Source: a virus. From it: a DNA stretch of 20,394 nt. Shown here one piece after another: positions 14,394 to 20,394 of this stretch. Numbering within the stretch: the stretch's first letter is position 1; every line of letters starts with the position of its first letter. The stretch lies in IMG/VR virus record IMGVR_UViG_3300029813_000031, positions 1 to 20,394 of that record, one strand, 5' to 3'. Under the pieces are notes generated by a model, which worked only from the letters and a program-made list of their open reading frames with translations, made no database searches and had not been told where the DNA came from. Made by a program: the position numbers and the translations under genes.

Positions 14394-14674
14394 CCTGCGC
14401 TCCTTTTTACAGTCATTTGGTGAAGCTCTTTTGCCAAGCGTGCAATATTCACTCCCTCATACATATTGAACAACCCATCTATATAGCACTCGTAGCAAAT
14501 ACCAACATGGCACTCACCCTTTCCATCGCTATACTTACCCAACTGGAGATTGTTATAGGCGATGGTTTCCTGTGTTCTGTTTGGTTTATCAATGATAACA
14601 TCTACCACAATCCCCTTCATGGTTCCATTGCTATCTGCTCGTTCCATTTCCTTGCTACACTTAAAACATTTCAT
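14390..14674 (-). CDS. Zinc-binding small phage protein
   Basis: A 94-residue protein with CFKCSKEM at the N-terminus and CYECY near residue 60, giving a CxxC...CxxC pair likely to bind one zinc, with a strand-rich middle (GIVVDVIIDKP). GGAGG lies six to seven bases upstream; start and stop overlap the portal and next gene (ATGA). It is not assigned to a named family. Confidence 0.72.
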   Translation of the reverse strand: MKCFKCSKEMERADSNGTMKGIVVDVIIDKPNRTQETIAYNNLQLGKYSDGKGECHVGICYECYIDGLFNMYEGVNIARLAKELHQMTVKRSAG

Positions 14675-16095
14675 TTAGGTTCCTCCTTTCTCTTTATAAT
14701 TTCCCTGAGTAGTCTCGTCACTTTAAGCAAAGCAACGTTAGTATCACTCTCTGTTTTCTTCTCTACCTTATCAAGAGCGTCTAATACCTCAGCGGTATCG
14801 TTTATGCCCAGAGTCACTAGTGCCAACTGCTGAATATCCTGCGAGCCTGCGAACTCGGGCAAAACCCCGATGATGTCTACAATCGCCTTTGAGACAAGGG
14901 CAACATCCTGAGGTGCTATCGGTGGGAAATCTCTGTCGACATACCATTTATCCGGGGGAATATTAGCGTGCGCCAATACAATCTCGTCAATATCCTGATA
15001 AGCAGCATTCCAAACAGCTTGATAGGATTGAATCATCTTTGCTACAGGCAGTTCTACGGTCTTCGCAGTGGCAAGATTCCCGATTGATATGTCCCCGAAA
15101 TATTGTTCTGGCCAACCTACACCTGAATGGAACATCAATTTAATCATCCGCCCGTCAGTATAGGCTACCTGCCCGCCTGTTTCGGTCTTTATGGGGATAG
15201 TATCCACGCCCAAATTCTCTACTAAGACTGAGCCTGCCTCTACCTCTTTGTCATGTGTCTTGGCCTTAATGGCATCCACAGCTGCCTGCCCGCCTTTTAC
15301 TTTCTGCCGCCAAGCGAACTTAGCCAATGCTAGCATTATAGCTATGCGGCTAGCTAAGAACTTCGTGTTATATTTCAACCAGGGTAAGGCGGGTAACAAT
15401 AATGGGTTGCCTCTTTGGGTAGTGGTATTGTATGGAAAATGATAAATCAGAGCATCCTGCGACTTTTGAACACTCGTACCTAGCGCATCTTTTGCGCCTG
15501 CACCTTTAGGGTTGGTCACACTACAATAATGGTCTTTATGTGATTTACCCTGTGCATCCGACCATTCCCTACGGTAGAACATCACCTTTTCCTTATCGTC
15601 AAGATCGGTGATTATCTCGGTTATCTCCAATGGGTCAATCCACCTGATTGTAATCATACCCTTGGCACCCAAAAAGAGAGCAAAGAACAATTCGCCATCT
15701 ACTAATAGTTTGTCGGATGATTTACGCTGCCCCCGAGCGGAGAGCACGGTCTTATTATCTTTTGCGTCCCAGAACGCCTTTAGTACCTTCTTAGCCCCTT
15801 CGTCTTCCGCCTGCCAAGTCATACCCGGACCAAAGGTATAGTCTGTCCATAACCTAATAGCCTGCTTCCCCAATGGGTCTTTGAGGGCATAGAGGCGTGA
15901 TAGTTTGAGGTTTGCTATTCGTTCTGCTGGCTGGATAACATCAGCCGTTGTACCGCTCAAGTTCACCCACCCTTCGTCCTCTAGTGCTAAAGTAGCCTCA
16001 ACACTGGCGATAGCTTCTCTTATGAATAATTCTAACTCATCCTTTGGTGCGAGCTCTCTTAAATGTGTTTCCTGTTTTGTTTCTATTTTAGCCAT
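14671..16095 (-). CDS. Portal protein
   Basis: The 474-residue protein has the size and layout of a siphophage portal (SPP1 gp6 / HK97 gp3 type). It starts with helical residues, then LYALKDPLGKQAIRLWTDYTFGPGMTW, a classic portal clip entry, followed by LLVDGELFFALF and ITIRWIDPLEITEI strands, DALIYHFPYNTTTQRGNPLLLPALPWLKYN, and AIMLALAKFAWRQKVKG. The C-terminal helical crown ends in a coiled, charged tail. The dodecameric ring at the head vertex would bind terminase during packaging. It overlaps the serine protease by eight bases (ATGGCTAA) and the zinc-finger gene by ATGA. The identification is strong by pattern and by order. Confidence 0.9.
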   Translation of the reverse strand: MAKIETKQETHLRELAPKDELELFIREAIASVEATLALEDEGWVNLSGTTADVIQPAERIANLKLSRLYALKDPLGKQAIRLWTDYTFGPGMTWQAEDEGAKKVLKAFWDAKDNKTVLSARGQRKSSDKLLVDGELFFALFLGAKGMITIRWIDPLEITEIITDLDDKEKVMFYRREWSDAQGKSHKDHYCSVTNPKGAGAKDALGTSVQKSQDALIYHFPYNTTTQRGNPLLLPALPWLKYNTKFLASRIAIMLALAKFAWRQKVKGGQAAVDAIKAKTHDKEVEAGSVLVENLGVDTIPIKTETGGQVAYTDGRMIKLMFHSGVGWPEQYFGDISIGNLATAKTVELPVAKMIQSYQAVWNAAYQDIDEIVLAHANIPPDKWYVDRDFPPIAPQDVALVSKAIVDIIGVLPEFAGSQDIQQLALVTLGINDTAEVLDALDKVEKKTESDTNVALLKVTRLLREIIKRKEEPK

Positions 16096-17077
16096 CTAAC
16101 TGCAACGCCTCCTTGATATTGGAGTATTTGTTCAGTATCGACAATTTATCACTTCCCGCAAAGCCTCCCCCAACAACCCTATTGTCTTCGGTCAATATAA
16201 TCATACCGCTATCCCCGCCTAGTAACATCGGCCCCTTCGTGATAAGCTGGTCTTCAAGAAAGATTTGGCCTGAATTATACATAACATTGGCCGTACCATC
16301 TATTGCGGCTATCTCATCATGAACGAGCGCCGATGTTCTACCGCTTCCCTTTATCTTCATGCCCACTTCGCCTTCAGTCCTCCCTTTTGGCTCGCCTATC
16401 TCCAGGATGCTATCCAGGAATTCCGCATCATCGAGAGGGCGAGCCAAGGCAACATCGACTTTGTTTATGCCTTCTCTGGTTTCTTTGGGCACAATAGCTT
16501 GAAGTCTGGTTTCTCTTCCTGCTATTAGGGCAATCCAATTACAGATATCAACGATAAAGTTCGCCACCGGGCAATCGCTCGGAGGAGGAGGAGGTTCTGG
16601 CTCTTCCCCCTCGAAGCCTATGAGCGGGATGAATTCAGCCAATTTCGCCCGCTCCTTGACTCCACCATCCAGCTTCCCAGGCTGGAAGATAGAATCTCCA
16701 ATAACCGCCTTGTTCTCATTAGCCAAGCCATGATTATTCGACAATATATACCGCACGCTCGTCTTCCATACCATAATACCATGTGTTCCAGCGCTTACAT
16801 CCTTATGACCAATAGATACTCCACCAGGAGCAGGATTCCATTCGTCCGTTCTAGCTTGTAAGGCACGGATTACCCCTGCCTCAATCACATCAGTTTCCTT
16901 ATCATCGACTTTCGCTGGGATTACATCCTCTATCTTCAAGGCGTGCAATGGTAGTTTTTTGATTACGCCGACCACTATAGCGTCCCTCCCTGTATCTTCA
17001 CCTCGAACTATCTTGTGCCCTTTGCCTACCAAAACCACGTTAGGCTTGGTAAACAGCCATTTAGTTATCTCGTCCAT
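16088..17077 (-). CDS. Trypsin-fold serine protease (Nal1-like)
   Basis: The 329-residue protein has a chymotrypsin-type core. H116 lies in YILSNNHG, D208 in KVDVALA and S290 in GGDSG, followed by a VVGGGFAG strand. This is the order and context of the catalytic triad. An insertion (about 156-181) with a proline run and two cysteines interrupts the barrel. No signal peptide is seen, so the enzyme acts inside the cell or in the virion. It sits between terminase and portal. It is a second protease beside the prohead-type one downstream. Possible roles are cutting a head protein, DNA delivery or a host-directed task; none can be chosen from sequence. AGGAGG precedes the ATG. Confidence 0.78.
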   Translation of the reverse strand: MDEITKWLFTKPNVVLVGKGHKIVRGEDTGRDAIVVGVIKKLPLHALKIEDVIPAKVDDKETDVIEAGVIRALQARTDEWNPAPGGVSIGHKDVSAGTHGIMVWKTSVRYILSNNHGLANENKAVIGDSIFQPGKLDGGVKERAKLAEFIPLIGFEGEEPEPPPPPSDCPVANFIVDICNWIALIAGRETRLQAIVPKETREGINKVDVALARPLDDAEFLDSILEIGEPKGRTEGEVGMKIKGSGRTSALVHDEIAAIDGTANVMYNSGQIFLEDQLITKGPMLLGGDSGMIILTEDNRVVGGGFAGSDKLSILNKYSNIKEALQLDG

Positions 17078-17087
17078 TTATTGCCTC

Positions 17088-17231
17088 CTAATGAGTGCTT
17101 AACATACCAACCCAAAACATGCTTATCACTATGATAAATAGAACAACGATAATAATAGTTTCATGTCGGTATCGCCTCTTCTCCTCTGACGTTTCTGCAC
17201 TAGGTCTTTTAGTCACATCTGGTAACTTCAT
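17088..17231 (-). CDS. 47-residue single-pass membrane peptide
   Basis: This small ORF lies between the terminase nuclease gene and the protease. It begins MKLPDVTKRPSAETSEEKRR, a polar cytosolic part, and continues into one hydrophobic helix TIIIVVLFIIVISMFWVGML. GGGAGG lies ten bases upstream, and it ends next to the AGGAGG of the protease. It could be a small membrane anchor or holin-like protein, but single-pass peptides of this kind are also found in phages with no known role. No coupling overlap supports the call. Confidence 0.58.
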   Translation of the reverse strand: MKLPDVTKRPSAETSEEKRRYRHETIIIVVLFIIVISMFWVGMLSTH

Positions 17232-17250
17232 TCTATTTTTGCCTCCCTTA

Positions 17251-17343
17251 TCACCAACAAATTAATTCATTACCTGTAGTTATATACCATCCTATGCAGG
17301 GATGCACATAAATTACTCTCCTCCAATCTCTTATCCAATTCAT
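17251..17343 (-). CDS. 30-residue Trp/Cys-rich micro-ORF
   Basis: A very short ORF begins with MNWIRDWRRVIYVHPC and ends WYITTGNELICW. GGGAG lies six bases before the chosen ATG, and an ATG directly upstream is in the same frame. It starts just after the terminase nuclease stop and has two cysteines and four tryptophans. Spacing and ribosome binding site favour translation, but length alone makes this uncertain. Confidence 0.42.
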   Translation of the reverse strand: MNWIRDWRRVIYVHPCIGWYITTGNELICW

Positions 17344-17355
17344 CATTATCTCCCT

Positions 17356-18045
17356 TTATAAGTCTAAGTTCACCTCTTTCATTGTATCATAAATCACAAT
17401 CATTTCTTGCTCTAATTTACCCCTCATAAATGATAGCACCTGAGTCGTGCTATCCACCTGATCATCATGTGTAGCATTGGGGAAAGCTGACAGTTCCTCA
17501 ATATAATCAAATAGCCAAGGAGCATTCTCAGGCAAGAAGACTCTACCAGCTTCTATTAAAGGAGTGATAGCATAAACGCGAGCAACTTTATCACTATCCA
17601 CCTTAAACGGGATAACAGGGATTTTAGTATCCCGTTGTAGTTCCTGTATTAAAGACTGCCCACTTGCTTTATCTTCCACTAATACAGCACTAGGTTTATC
17701 GCGTGCATCCAAAGCCATGGCAACCCGTTTTAACTCAGGGAATTCTACTTTAGCACGCCACACATCAAGCAAATAATAGCCATTCTGTGTTTCACCCCAT
17801 ACTGTACAAACTGAATAATCGTTCTGTGTCTTATCTTTGAATGCCGTATCCCAGCTATGGATTATCCTTGCAAATTGTGGCGGTTCTCTGAAATATCTCC
17901 ACCATTCTCGCTTAATTATCTGACCCTCAGCCACAGTAGGATTACCCTGATATAATGATTCGAATGCCCTGCTACCTATGCTACTTCTTATGTTTTCCAA
18001 TACCTCTAGTGGATACCTCTCGGGCCACAAAGCTATCTTAGACAT
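17356..18045 (-). CDS. Terminase large subunit, C-terminal nuclease part
   Basis: The 229-residue ORF is the RNase H-like nuclease half of the packaging terminase. The start MSKIALWPERYPLEVLENIRS directly matches the ordinary mid-terminase ALWPERF segment, and GSRAFESLYQGNP follows. Acidic residues fit the metal site: D66 in HSWDTAF, E124/D125 in VEDKASGQ, and D194/D195/D198 in HDDQVDS. It cuts concatemeric DNA at packaging start and end. The gene begins inside the last codons of the HNH gene (ATGTCTAA overlap), with AGAGG ten bases before the ATG, so it may be made by coupling. The ATPase half is a separate ORF upstream in another frame. Confidence 0.88.
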   Translation of the reverse strand: MSKIALWPERYPLEVLENIRSSIGSRAFESLYQGNPTVAEGQIIKREWWRYFREPPQFARIIHSWDTAFKDKTQNDYSVCTVWGETQNGYYLLDVWRAKVEFPELKRVAMALDARDKPSAVLVEDKASGQSLIQELQRDTKIPVIPFKVDSDKVARVYAITPLIEAGRVFLPENAPWLFDYIEELSAFPNATHDDQVDSTTQVLSFMRGKLEQEMIVIYDTMKEVNLDL

Positions 18046-18529
18046 TCTGTAACACCCTCTCAGCCTCTAAGAGCAAGATACGCTTAGAAAGAGATTGATT
18101 TTCAACTTCCAATCTTTTGACTCTTTGCTCTAGTATGGTTATCTGATTATGACCATTGACTAATTCTAGAGATAAGTTCTCTGGATACCTATTATCCTGT
18201 TTATCTTCTGTACTCCCTGCTGGATATTTGTTATGCTTATGATGAACTATCTCCCAGGGATGTAGACAGCGACCTAATGCCTTCGCTACTACAAGACGAT
18301 GCTCATAGACATATCTCTGTTTATTCGTCATAGGGTAGAAGAAATCATCAGGGTGAAGTTTTATCCAGAAATAACCATTATGCAAGGTGTGTCCACCCCT
18401 CCAACTAGGGCAAAACTCACCCATATGTTTCCCCTTGCGTGTTTGGCTCATCTTTAATTTTTCAATATCAGAGCGTCTTTTCCCTTTATTACCGTGTTCC
18501 TTCTTTATAGTATTTGGTGTAGAACTCAT
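18038..18529 (-). CDS. HNH homing endonuclease inside terminase, copy 1
   Basis: A 163-residue HNH endonuclease sits between the two terminase halves. KLKMSQTRKGKH (residues 25-35) looks like a NUMOD3-type DNA-binding helix. The HNH_3-like core has PSWRGG, KLHPDDFFYPMT, VYEHRLVVAKALGRCL and PWEIVHHKHN with H96-H97, then ENLSLE, and a coiled coil follows (about 127-163). I chose ATG 18529, with AGGAG six bases upstream; that site is encoded by the terminase Glu-Gly-Glu-Gln codons. An extension to 18598 would run in terminase sequence. It overlaps the terminase ATPase stop by 41 bases and the nuclease start by eight. No untranslated intron sequence remains. It is likely to spread by cutting uninterrupted terminase genes (inference from family). 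Confidence 0.87.
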   Translation of the reverse strand: MSSTPNTIKKEHGNKGKRRSDIEKLKMSQTRKGKHMGEFCPSWRGGHTLHNGYFWIKLHPDDFFYPMTNKQRYVYEHRLVVAKALGRCLHPWEIVHHKHNKYPAGSTEDKQDNRYPENLSLELVNGHNQITILEQRVKRLEVENQSLSKRILLLEAERVLQNV

Positions 18530-19325
18530 ATTGCTCTCCTTCTTCACTGATAGCTCTAAAATGTAGAATTTTCCATTGATCGGATTCAGGACTTTCATCT
18601 GCTAATTCTATTAAACGCCCTACCAAATCTGAAATATGCCACCTCGTCATCACCACTATGATCGCAGCATCAGGCTCCGCCCGGGTGCGGAAGACTTTTT
18701 GATACCAATCCCAGACCTTCTCTCTAACAGTCAAGCTCGCTGCTTCTTCCTCGTCCTTCACAGGATCGTCTATAATCCCTATATTAAAGCCTCTACCAGT
18801 CAAGCCCCCACCAATACCGACCGCATAATATGATCCGCCTTGCTTCGTTCCCCATTCATGGGCAGCTTGTCTTTCAGGTATGATTGTCTCCTGTCCTGCA
18901 CGTTCAGGACGATGATAGATAGTAGGAAAGAGTCTCCTCATCTCCGGTAATATAAAGATGTCTCTCGCTTGGCGTGAGTGTGTTAAGGCGATAGATTCAG
19001 CATAGCCTGCTTGGACTATATAATCTTCAGAATGTTTCGCCAAATACCAGCAGGGGAATCGAAGGGATATAAGCTCTGACTTACCGTGTCTTGGCGGCAT
19101 CAATACTATCAACCGCTTTAATTCTCCCCTCTCTACAGCTTCTAACGCCTCTGACAATGCTATAAGATGCGGCGGTGTTGAATATGCTGGAAAGGTAAAC
19201 TGGCAAAAAGGCAGAAGGTTCCTGCGTGCCTTCCTTCTTCTTAGAAGTTCCTCAGCCGCGGCGACGCTCGATAATTGCGGCGAGCTCCTCATCTGATAGG
19301 TTCTCGGCTTTATTAATGTTTCCAC
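18489..19325 (-). CDS. Terminase large subunit, N-terminal ATPase part
   Basis: The 278-residue ORF is the packaging ATPase half of the large terminase. Walker A lies in LIVLMPPRHGKSE (G81-K82-S83) and Walker B in NIGIIDDPVKDEEE (D186-D187). VVMTRWH near 224-230 is the coupling motif, and the arginine-rich GRGFNIGI region precedes Walker B. The natural sequence continues to ISEEGEQ and then ends in a 14-residue, out-of-context tail (YEFYTKYYKEGTR) read from HNH-gene DNA. The start GTG at 19325 has AAGAGGT about eight bases upstream; an internal ATG at 19292 is an alternative. It overlaps the small subunit by 74 bases, or 41 with the ATG. Confidence 0.9.
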   Translation of the reverse strand: METLIKPRTYQMRSSPQLSSVAAAEELLRRRKARRNLLPFCQFTFPAYSTPPHLIALSEALEAVERGELKRLIVLMPPRHGKSELISLRFPCWYLAKHSEDYIVQAGYAESIALTHSRQARDIFILPEMRRLFPTIYHRPERAGQETIIPERQAAHEWGTKQGGSYYAVGIGGGLTGRGFNIGIIDDPVKDEEEAASLTVREKVWDWYQKVFRTRAEPDAAIIVVMTRWHISDLVGRLIELADESPESDQWKILHFRAISEEGEQYEFYTKYYKEGTR

Positions 19326-19641
19326 TATGCTCTACCTCTTGTTTGTCTGCCATACCGAGCCAGTTCTTAGCCAGGAAAATGGCGACTGCTGGCTGCTTTT
19401 CACTCATCCTTAGCAAGTTGCGACGAAGAGCTATTTTACCTCCTACTCTCTTTTTGGCAAAATAAACCGCAAAAGTAGCTTGCTTCTCTTCTGCAAGTCG
19501 CCGTTCAAGAGTATCTGGCGAACAATGAAACCAGTCTGCTATCTCCTGTAAGGTACACTGCAGAAAACAGAGCTTATCAAATTCCTTCCAATCTATTTGG
19601 ATTTTAGGTCTCCCGCCATTCTTATTATTAGGTCTAGCCAT
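19252..19641 (-). CDS. Terminase small subunit
   Basis: The 129-residue protein opens MARPNNKNGGRPKIQIDW, a common opening of phage small terminase subunits. A helix-turn-helix follows (KLCFLQCTLQEIADWFHCSPDTLERRL, about 24-50), which would recognise the packaging start site. Then comes a helical oligomerisation part (VGGKIALRRNLLRMSEKQPAVAIFLAKNWLGM), and the C-terminus (NLSDEELAAIIERRRG) probably touches the large subunit. The ATG at 19641 has GAGG five bases upstream; an ATG directly before it is in frame. First clear gene of the late operon. Confidence 0.87.
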   Translation of the reverse strand: MARPNNKNGGRPKIQIDWKEFDKLCFLQCTLQEIADWFHCSPDTLERRLAEEKQATFAVYFAKKRVGGKIALRRNLLRMSEKQPAVAIFLAKNWLGMADKQEVEHSGNINKAENLSDEELAAIIERRRG

Positions 19642-19648
19642 CATTACC

Positions 19649-19735
19649 TCATGACGCTACTTTTGAAAAGCGGTCAGGCGTACTTGTTCGTCCTCCCGCC
19701 GGTGAGCGATATTGCCTCCCCTTGACGGTTTTCAC
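19649..19735 (-). CDS. 28-residue micro-ORF ahead of terminase
   Basis: A GTG-start ORF, MKTVKGRQYRSPAGGRT..., ends TGA five bases before the small terminase start, and the TAA of the preceding micro-ORF lies four bases upstream. The tight tandem spacing is suggestive, but the ribosome binding site is weak (AATAAGG) and the peptide has no recognised domain. Confidence 0.3.
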   Translation of the reverse strand: MKTVKGRQYRSPAGGRTSTPDRFSKVAS

Positions 19736-19739
19736 CTTA

Positions 19740-19883
19740 TTAAAGACTTACTGGCCCAAGGACTTCCACCTTGAGACGATGGTCTTGCTCAATACCATCT
19801 CGCAAGACTTGTTTTCCTACTGGGGGCGCCAGAGCAACTAGCGTCTTATCTTCCGCCACCAGTAAGCCCATCAATATCATCAT
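19740..19883 (-). CDS. 47-residue micro-ORF ahead of terminase
   Basis: A minus-strand ORF starts MMILMGLLVAEDKTLVALAP and ends KVEVLGPVSL. It has no ribosome binding site and, if the promoter proposed here is right, its first codons would precede the transcript start, so an internal start would be needed. It is kept because it is followed so closely by another small ORF and then terminase. Could also be only a structured leader. Confidence 0.25.
   Translation of the reverse strand: MMILMGLLVAEDKTLVALAPPVGKQVLRDGIEQDHRLKVEVLGPVSL
19757..19808 (-). promoter_or_regulatory. Overlapping inverted repeats in terminase leader
   Basis: Three short inverted repeats cluster here: CAAGG/CCTTG (19757-19761, 19769-19773), GATGGT/ACCATC (19778-19783, 19794-19799) and GTCTTGC/GCAAGAC (19782-19788, 19802-19808). 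The second and third share bases and cannot form together, as expected for a leader that switches between two folds. No known riboswitch is recognised. Confidence 0.4.
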
Positions 19884-19908
19884 AGCATATACAAAAGCAT
19901 ATTAACAA
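19879..19908 (-). promoter_or_regulatory. Candidate leftward promoter for the late operon
   Basis: On the minus strand TTGTTA (19908-19903) is followed after 18 bases by TATGAT (19884-19879), matching sigma-70-type boxes in 4 of 6 and 5 of 6 positions. It lies upstream of the small terminase gene with a leader of about 230 bases. Only sequence resemblance supports it. Confidence 0.38.
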
Positions 19909-20052
19909 GCATCTTCATGGCGTGCGTCACTACGCTCTCATCCCCTACTATTTCCTTGACAATTTAGACCATTAAAAGAAAATATCACTTTAGCTATAAA
20001 CCTCACGCCTAGCATAGCTGAACTATTTATACCTATTATTATCCTTAACCCC
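19909..20052. other. AT-rich intergenic stretch between divergent units
   Basis: Together with the leader above this is the only gene-poor stretch over 300 bases. It holds no convincing ORF. A TTGACA at 19956-19961 (plus) lacks a good -10 box. It is the likely switch point between the two transcription units; I see no tRNA, att site or iteron repeat in it. Confidence 0.5.
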
Positions 20053-20082
20053 TTGACAAACTTATTGACGATTTGCTATTCT
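20053..20082 (+). promoter_or_regulatory. Rightward sigma-70-type promoter
   Basis: TTGACA (20053-20058) matches the -35 consensus fully and is followed after 18 bases by TATTCT (20077-20082), 4 of 6 for the -10. The AAAGGAGGT ribosome binding site of the first rightward gene begins about 10 bases later, so the leader is very short. It would drive the plus-strand small genes. Confidence 0.6.
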
Positions 20083-20104
20083 GTGCATAGTAAAGGAGGT
20101 GGCA

Positions 20105-20200
20105 ATGTCAAGAAAGCATCATGTAAAGCTAGGCGAGAGACATAACAAGCGTGATAAGGCACGCACGCCAAAGCATCCAAATGCGAAGAAAGGAAGGTGA
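20105..20200 (+). CDS. 31-residue Lys/Arg/His-rich protein
   Basis: The first rightward gene has a very strong AAAGGAGGTGG site before its ATG. It encodes MSRKHHVKLGERHNKRDKARTP and more, with about half of its residues basic and hardly any hydrophobic ones. It could bind nucleic acid. It is followed after four bases by the next start codon. Function unknown. Confidence 0.62.
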   Translation: MSRKHHVKLGERHNKRDKARTPKHPNAKKGR

Positions 20201-20204
20201 GTAA

Positions 20205-20366
20205 ATGAAAAGGTATGATTCGGCAAAAAGAAATATTGATTGGTTCAAAGCACATGGTTATCTTCTCGGACAACGCAAGGATAAGGTTTATCTTGTTCAC
20301 CCACAAGATGGCGAAAAGGAATTTGATTCCATTGAACATGCCCAACAATATGTCGAGGCGCGGTAA
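20205..20366 (+). CDS. 53-residue small protein, unknown
   Basis: A short gene four bases after the basic gene, with GGTGAG upstream. The peptide begins MKRYDSAKRNIDWFKAHGYL and continues GQRKDKVYLVHPQDGEKEFDSIEHAQQYVEAR. The hydrophobic pattern fits a small helix-strand-strand-helix fold. Small soluble proteins like this occur in early regions of many phages. No named family recognised. Confidence 0.65.
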   Translation: MKRYDSAKRNIDWFKAHGYLLGQRKDKVYLVHPQDGEKEFDSIEHAQQYVEAR

Positions 20367-20383
20367 AAGTAGGAGGTAGCTAG

Positions 20384-20394
20384 ATGATAAGAGC
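20384..20394 (+). CDS. Start of a third rightward CDS, cut by window end
   Basis: ATG at 20384 has AGGAGGT six bases upstream and reads Met-Ile-Arg before the window ends. It continues the same plus-strand unit as the two small genes before it. Confidence 0.6.

Noticed and set aside
14417-14833. Plus-strand 138-codon ORF
   Set aside because: Antisense to the zinc protein and portal genes, with no ribosome site or recognisable domain.
18038-18598. Group I or II intron with HNH ORF in the terminase
   Set aside because: The HNH coding sequence overlaps both terminase halves, leaving no untranslated sequence for a ribozyme core.
18529-18598. Longer HNH start at 18598
   Set aside because: The extra 23 residues are terminase sequence in another frame, and the strong AGGAG sits before 18529.
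19956-19984. Second rightward promoter with TTGACA
   Set aside because: No acceptable -10 box at 16 to 18 bases.
20076-20348. Minus-strand 90-codon hydrophobic ORF at the right edge
   Set aside because: It is the reverse of two plus-strand genes with good ribosome sites and a promoter, and has no ribosome site of its own.

Overview
The window is the packaging, head and early tail region of a tailed dsDNA phage or prophage (Caudoviricetes, siphovirus-type). Nearly all genes lie on the minus strand, tightly packed with ATGA or TAATG overlaps and strong AGGAGG ribosome binding sites. Genes use the standard code, with TGA as a stop. Base composition is moderate and I saw no tRNA, integrase or CRISPR array. 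The host cannot be fixed; Shine-Dalgarno sites and small zinc-finger genes fit many bacteria, and an uncultured source is a guess.

Read in the direction of transcription (right to left), the order is: a 460-base control region with a probable divergent promoter pair; small terminase subunit; large terminase cut into an ATPase gene and a nuclease gene by an HNH endonuclease gene; two tiny ORFs, one a membrane peptide; a trypsin-fold serine protease; portal; two small zinc-finger proteins; Mu F-like minor head protein; a 47-codon basic protein, a YezD-like protein and an unknown protein; a terminator; a second HNH endonuclease of the same family; a 703-residue ChaB/zinc ribbon/protease/scaffold fusion; a DUF2190-like decoration protein; a small conserved protein; the major capsid protein; a strong RNA hairpin; about 4.7 kb of small beta-rich probable decoration proteins, including a LamG-type lectin and a large repeat protein; then four connector, neck and tail-completion genes, a 34-residue protein, the tail tube protein and the first codons of the next gene.

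At the right edge a plus-strand promoter drives a separate set of very small genes (31 and 53 residues, then a third cut by the window end).

The most notable points are the terminase in two pieces with an intronless HNH gene between them, a second HNH paralogue 5 kb away, two different protease folds in one morphogenesis cluster, a tail tube protein with a large N-terminal insertion, a repeat protein whose last 60 residues carry a basic residue every fifth position (the opposite strand of that DNA reads as canonical pentapeptide repeats), and a 16-pair hairpin after the capsid gene that forms only in the minus-strand RNA.
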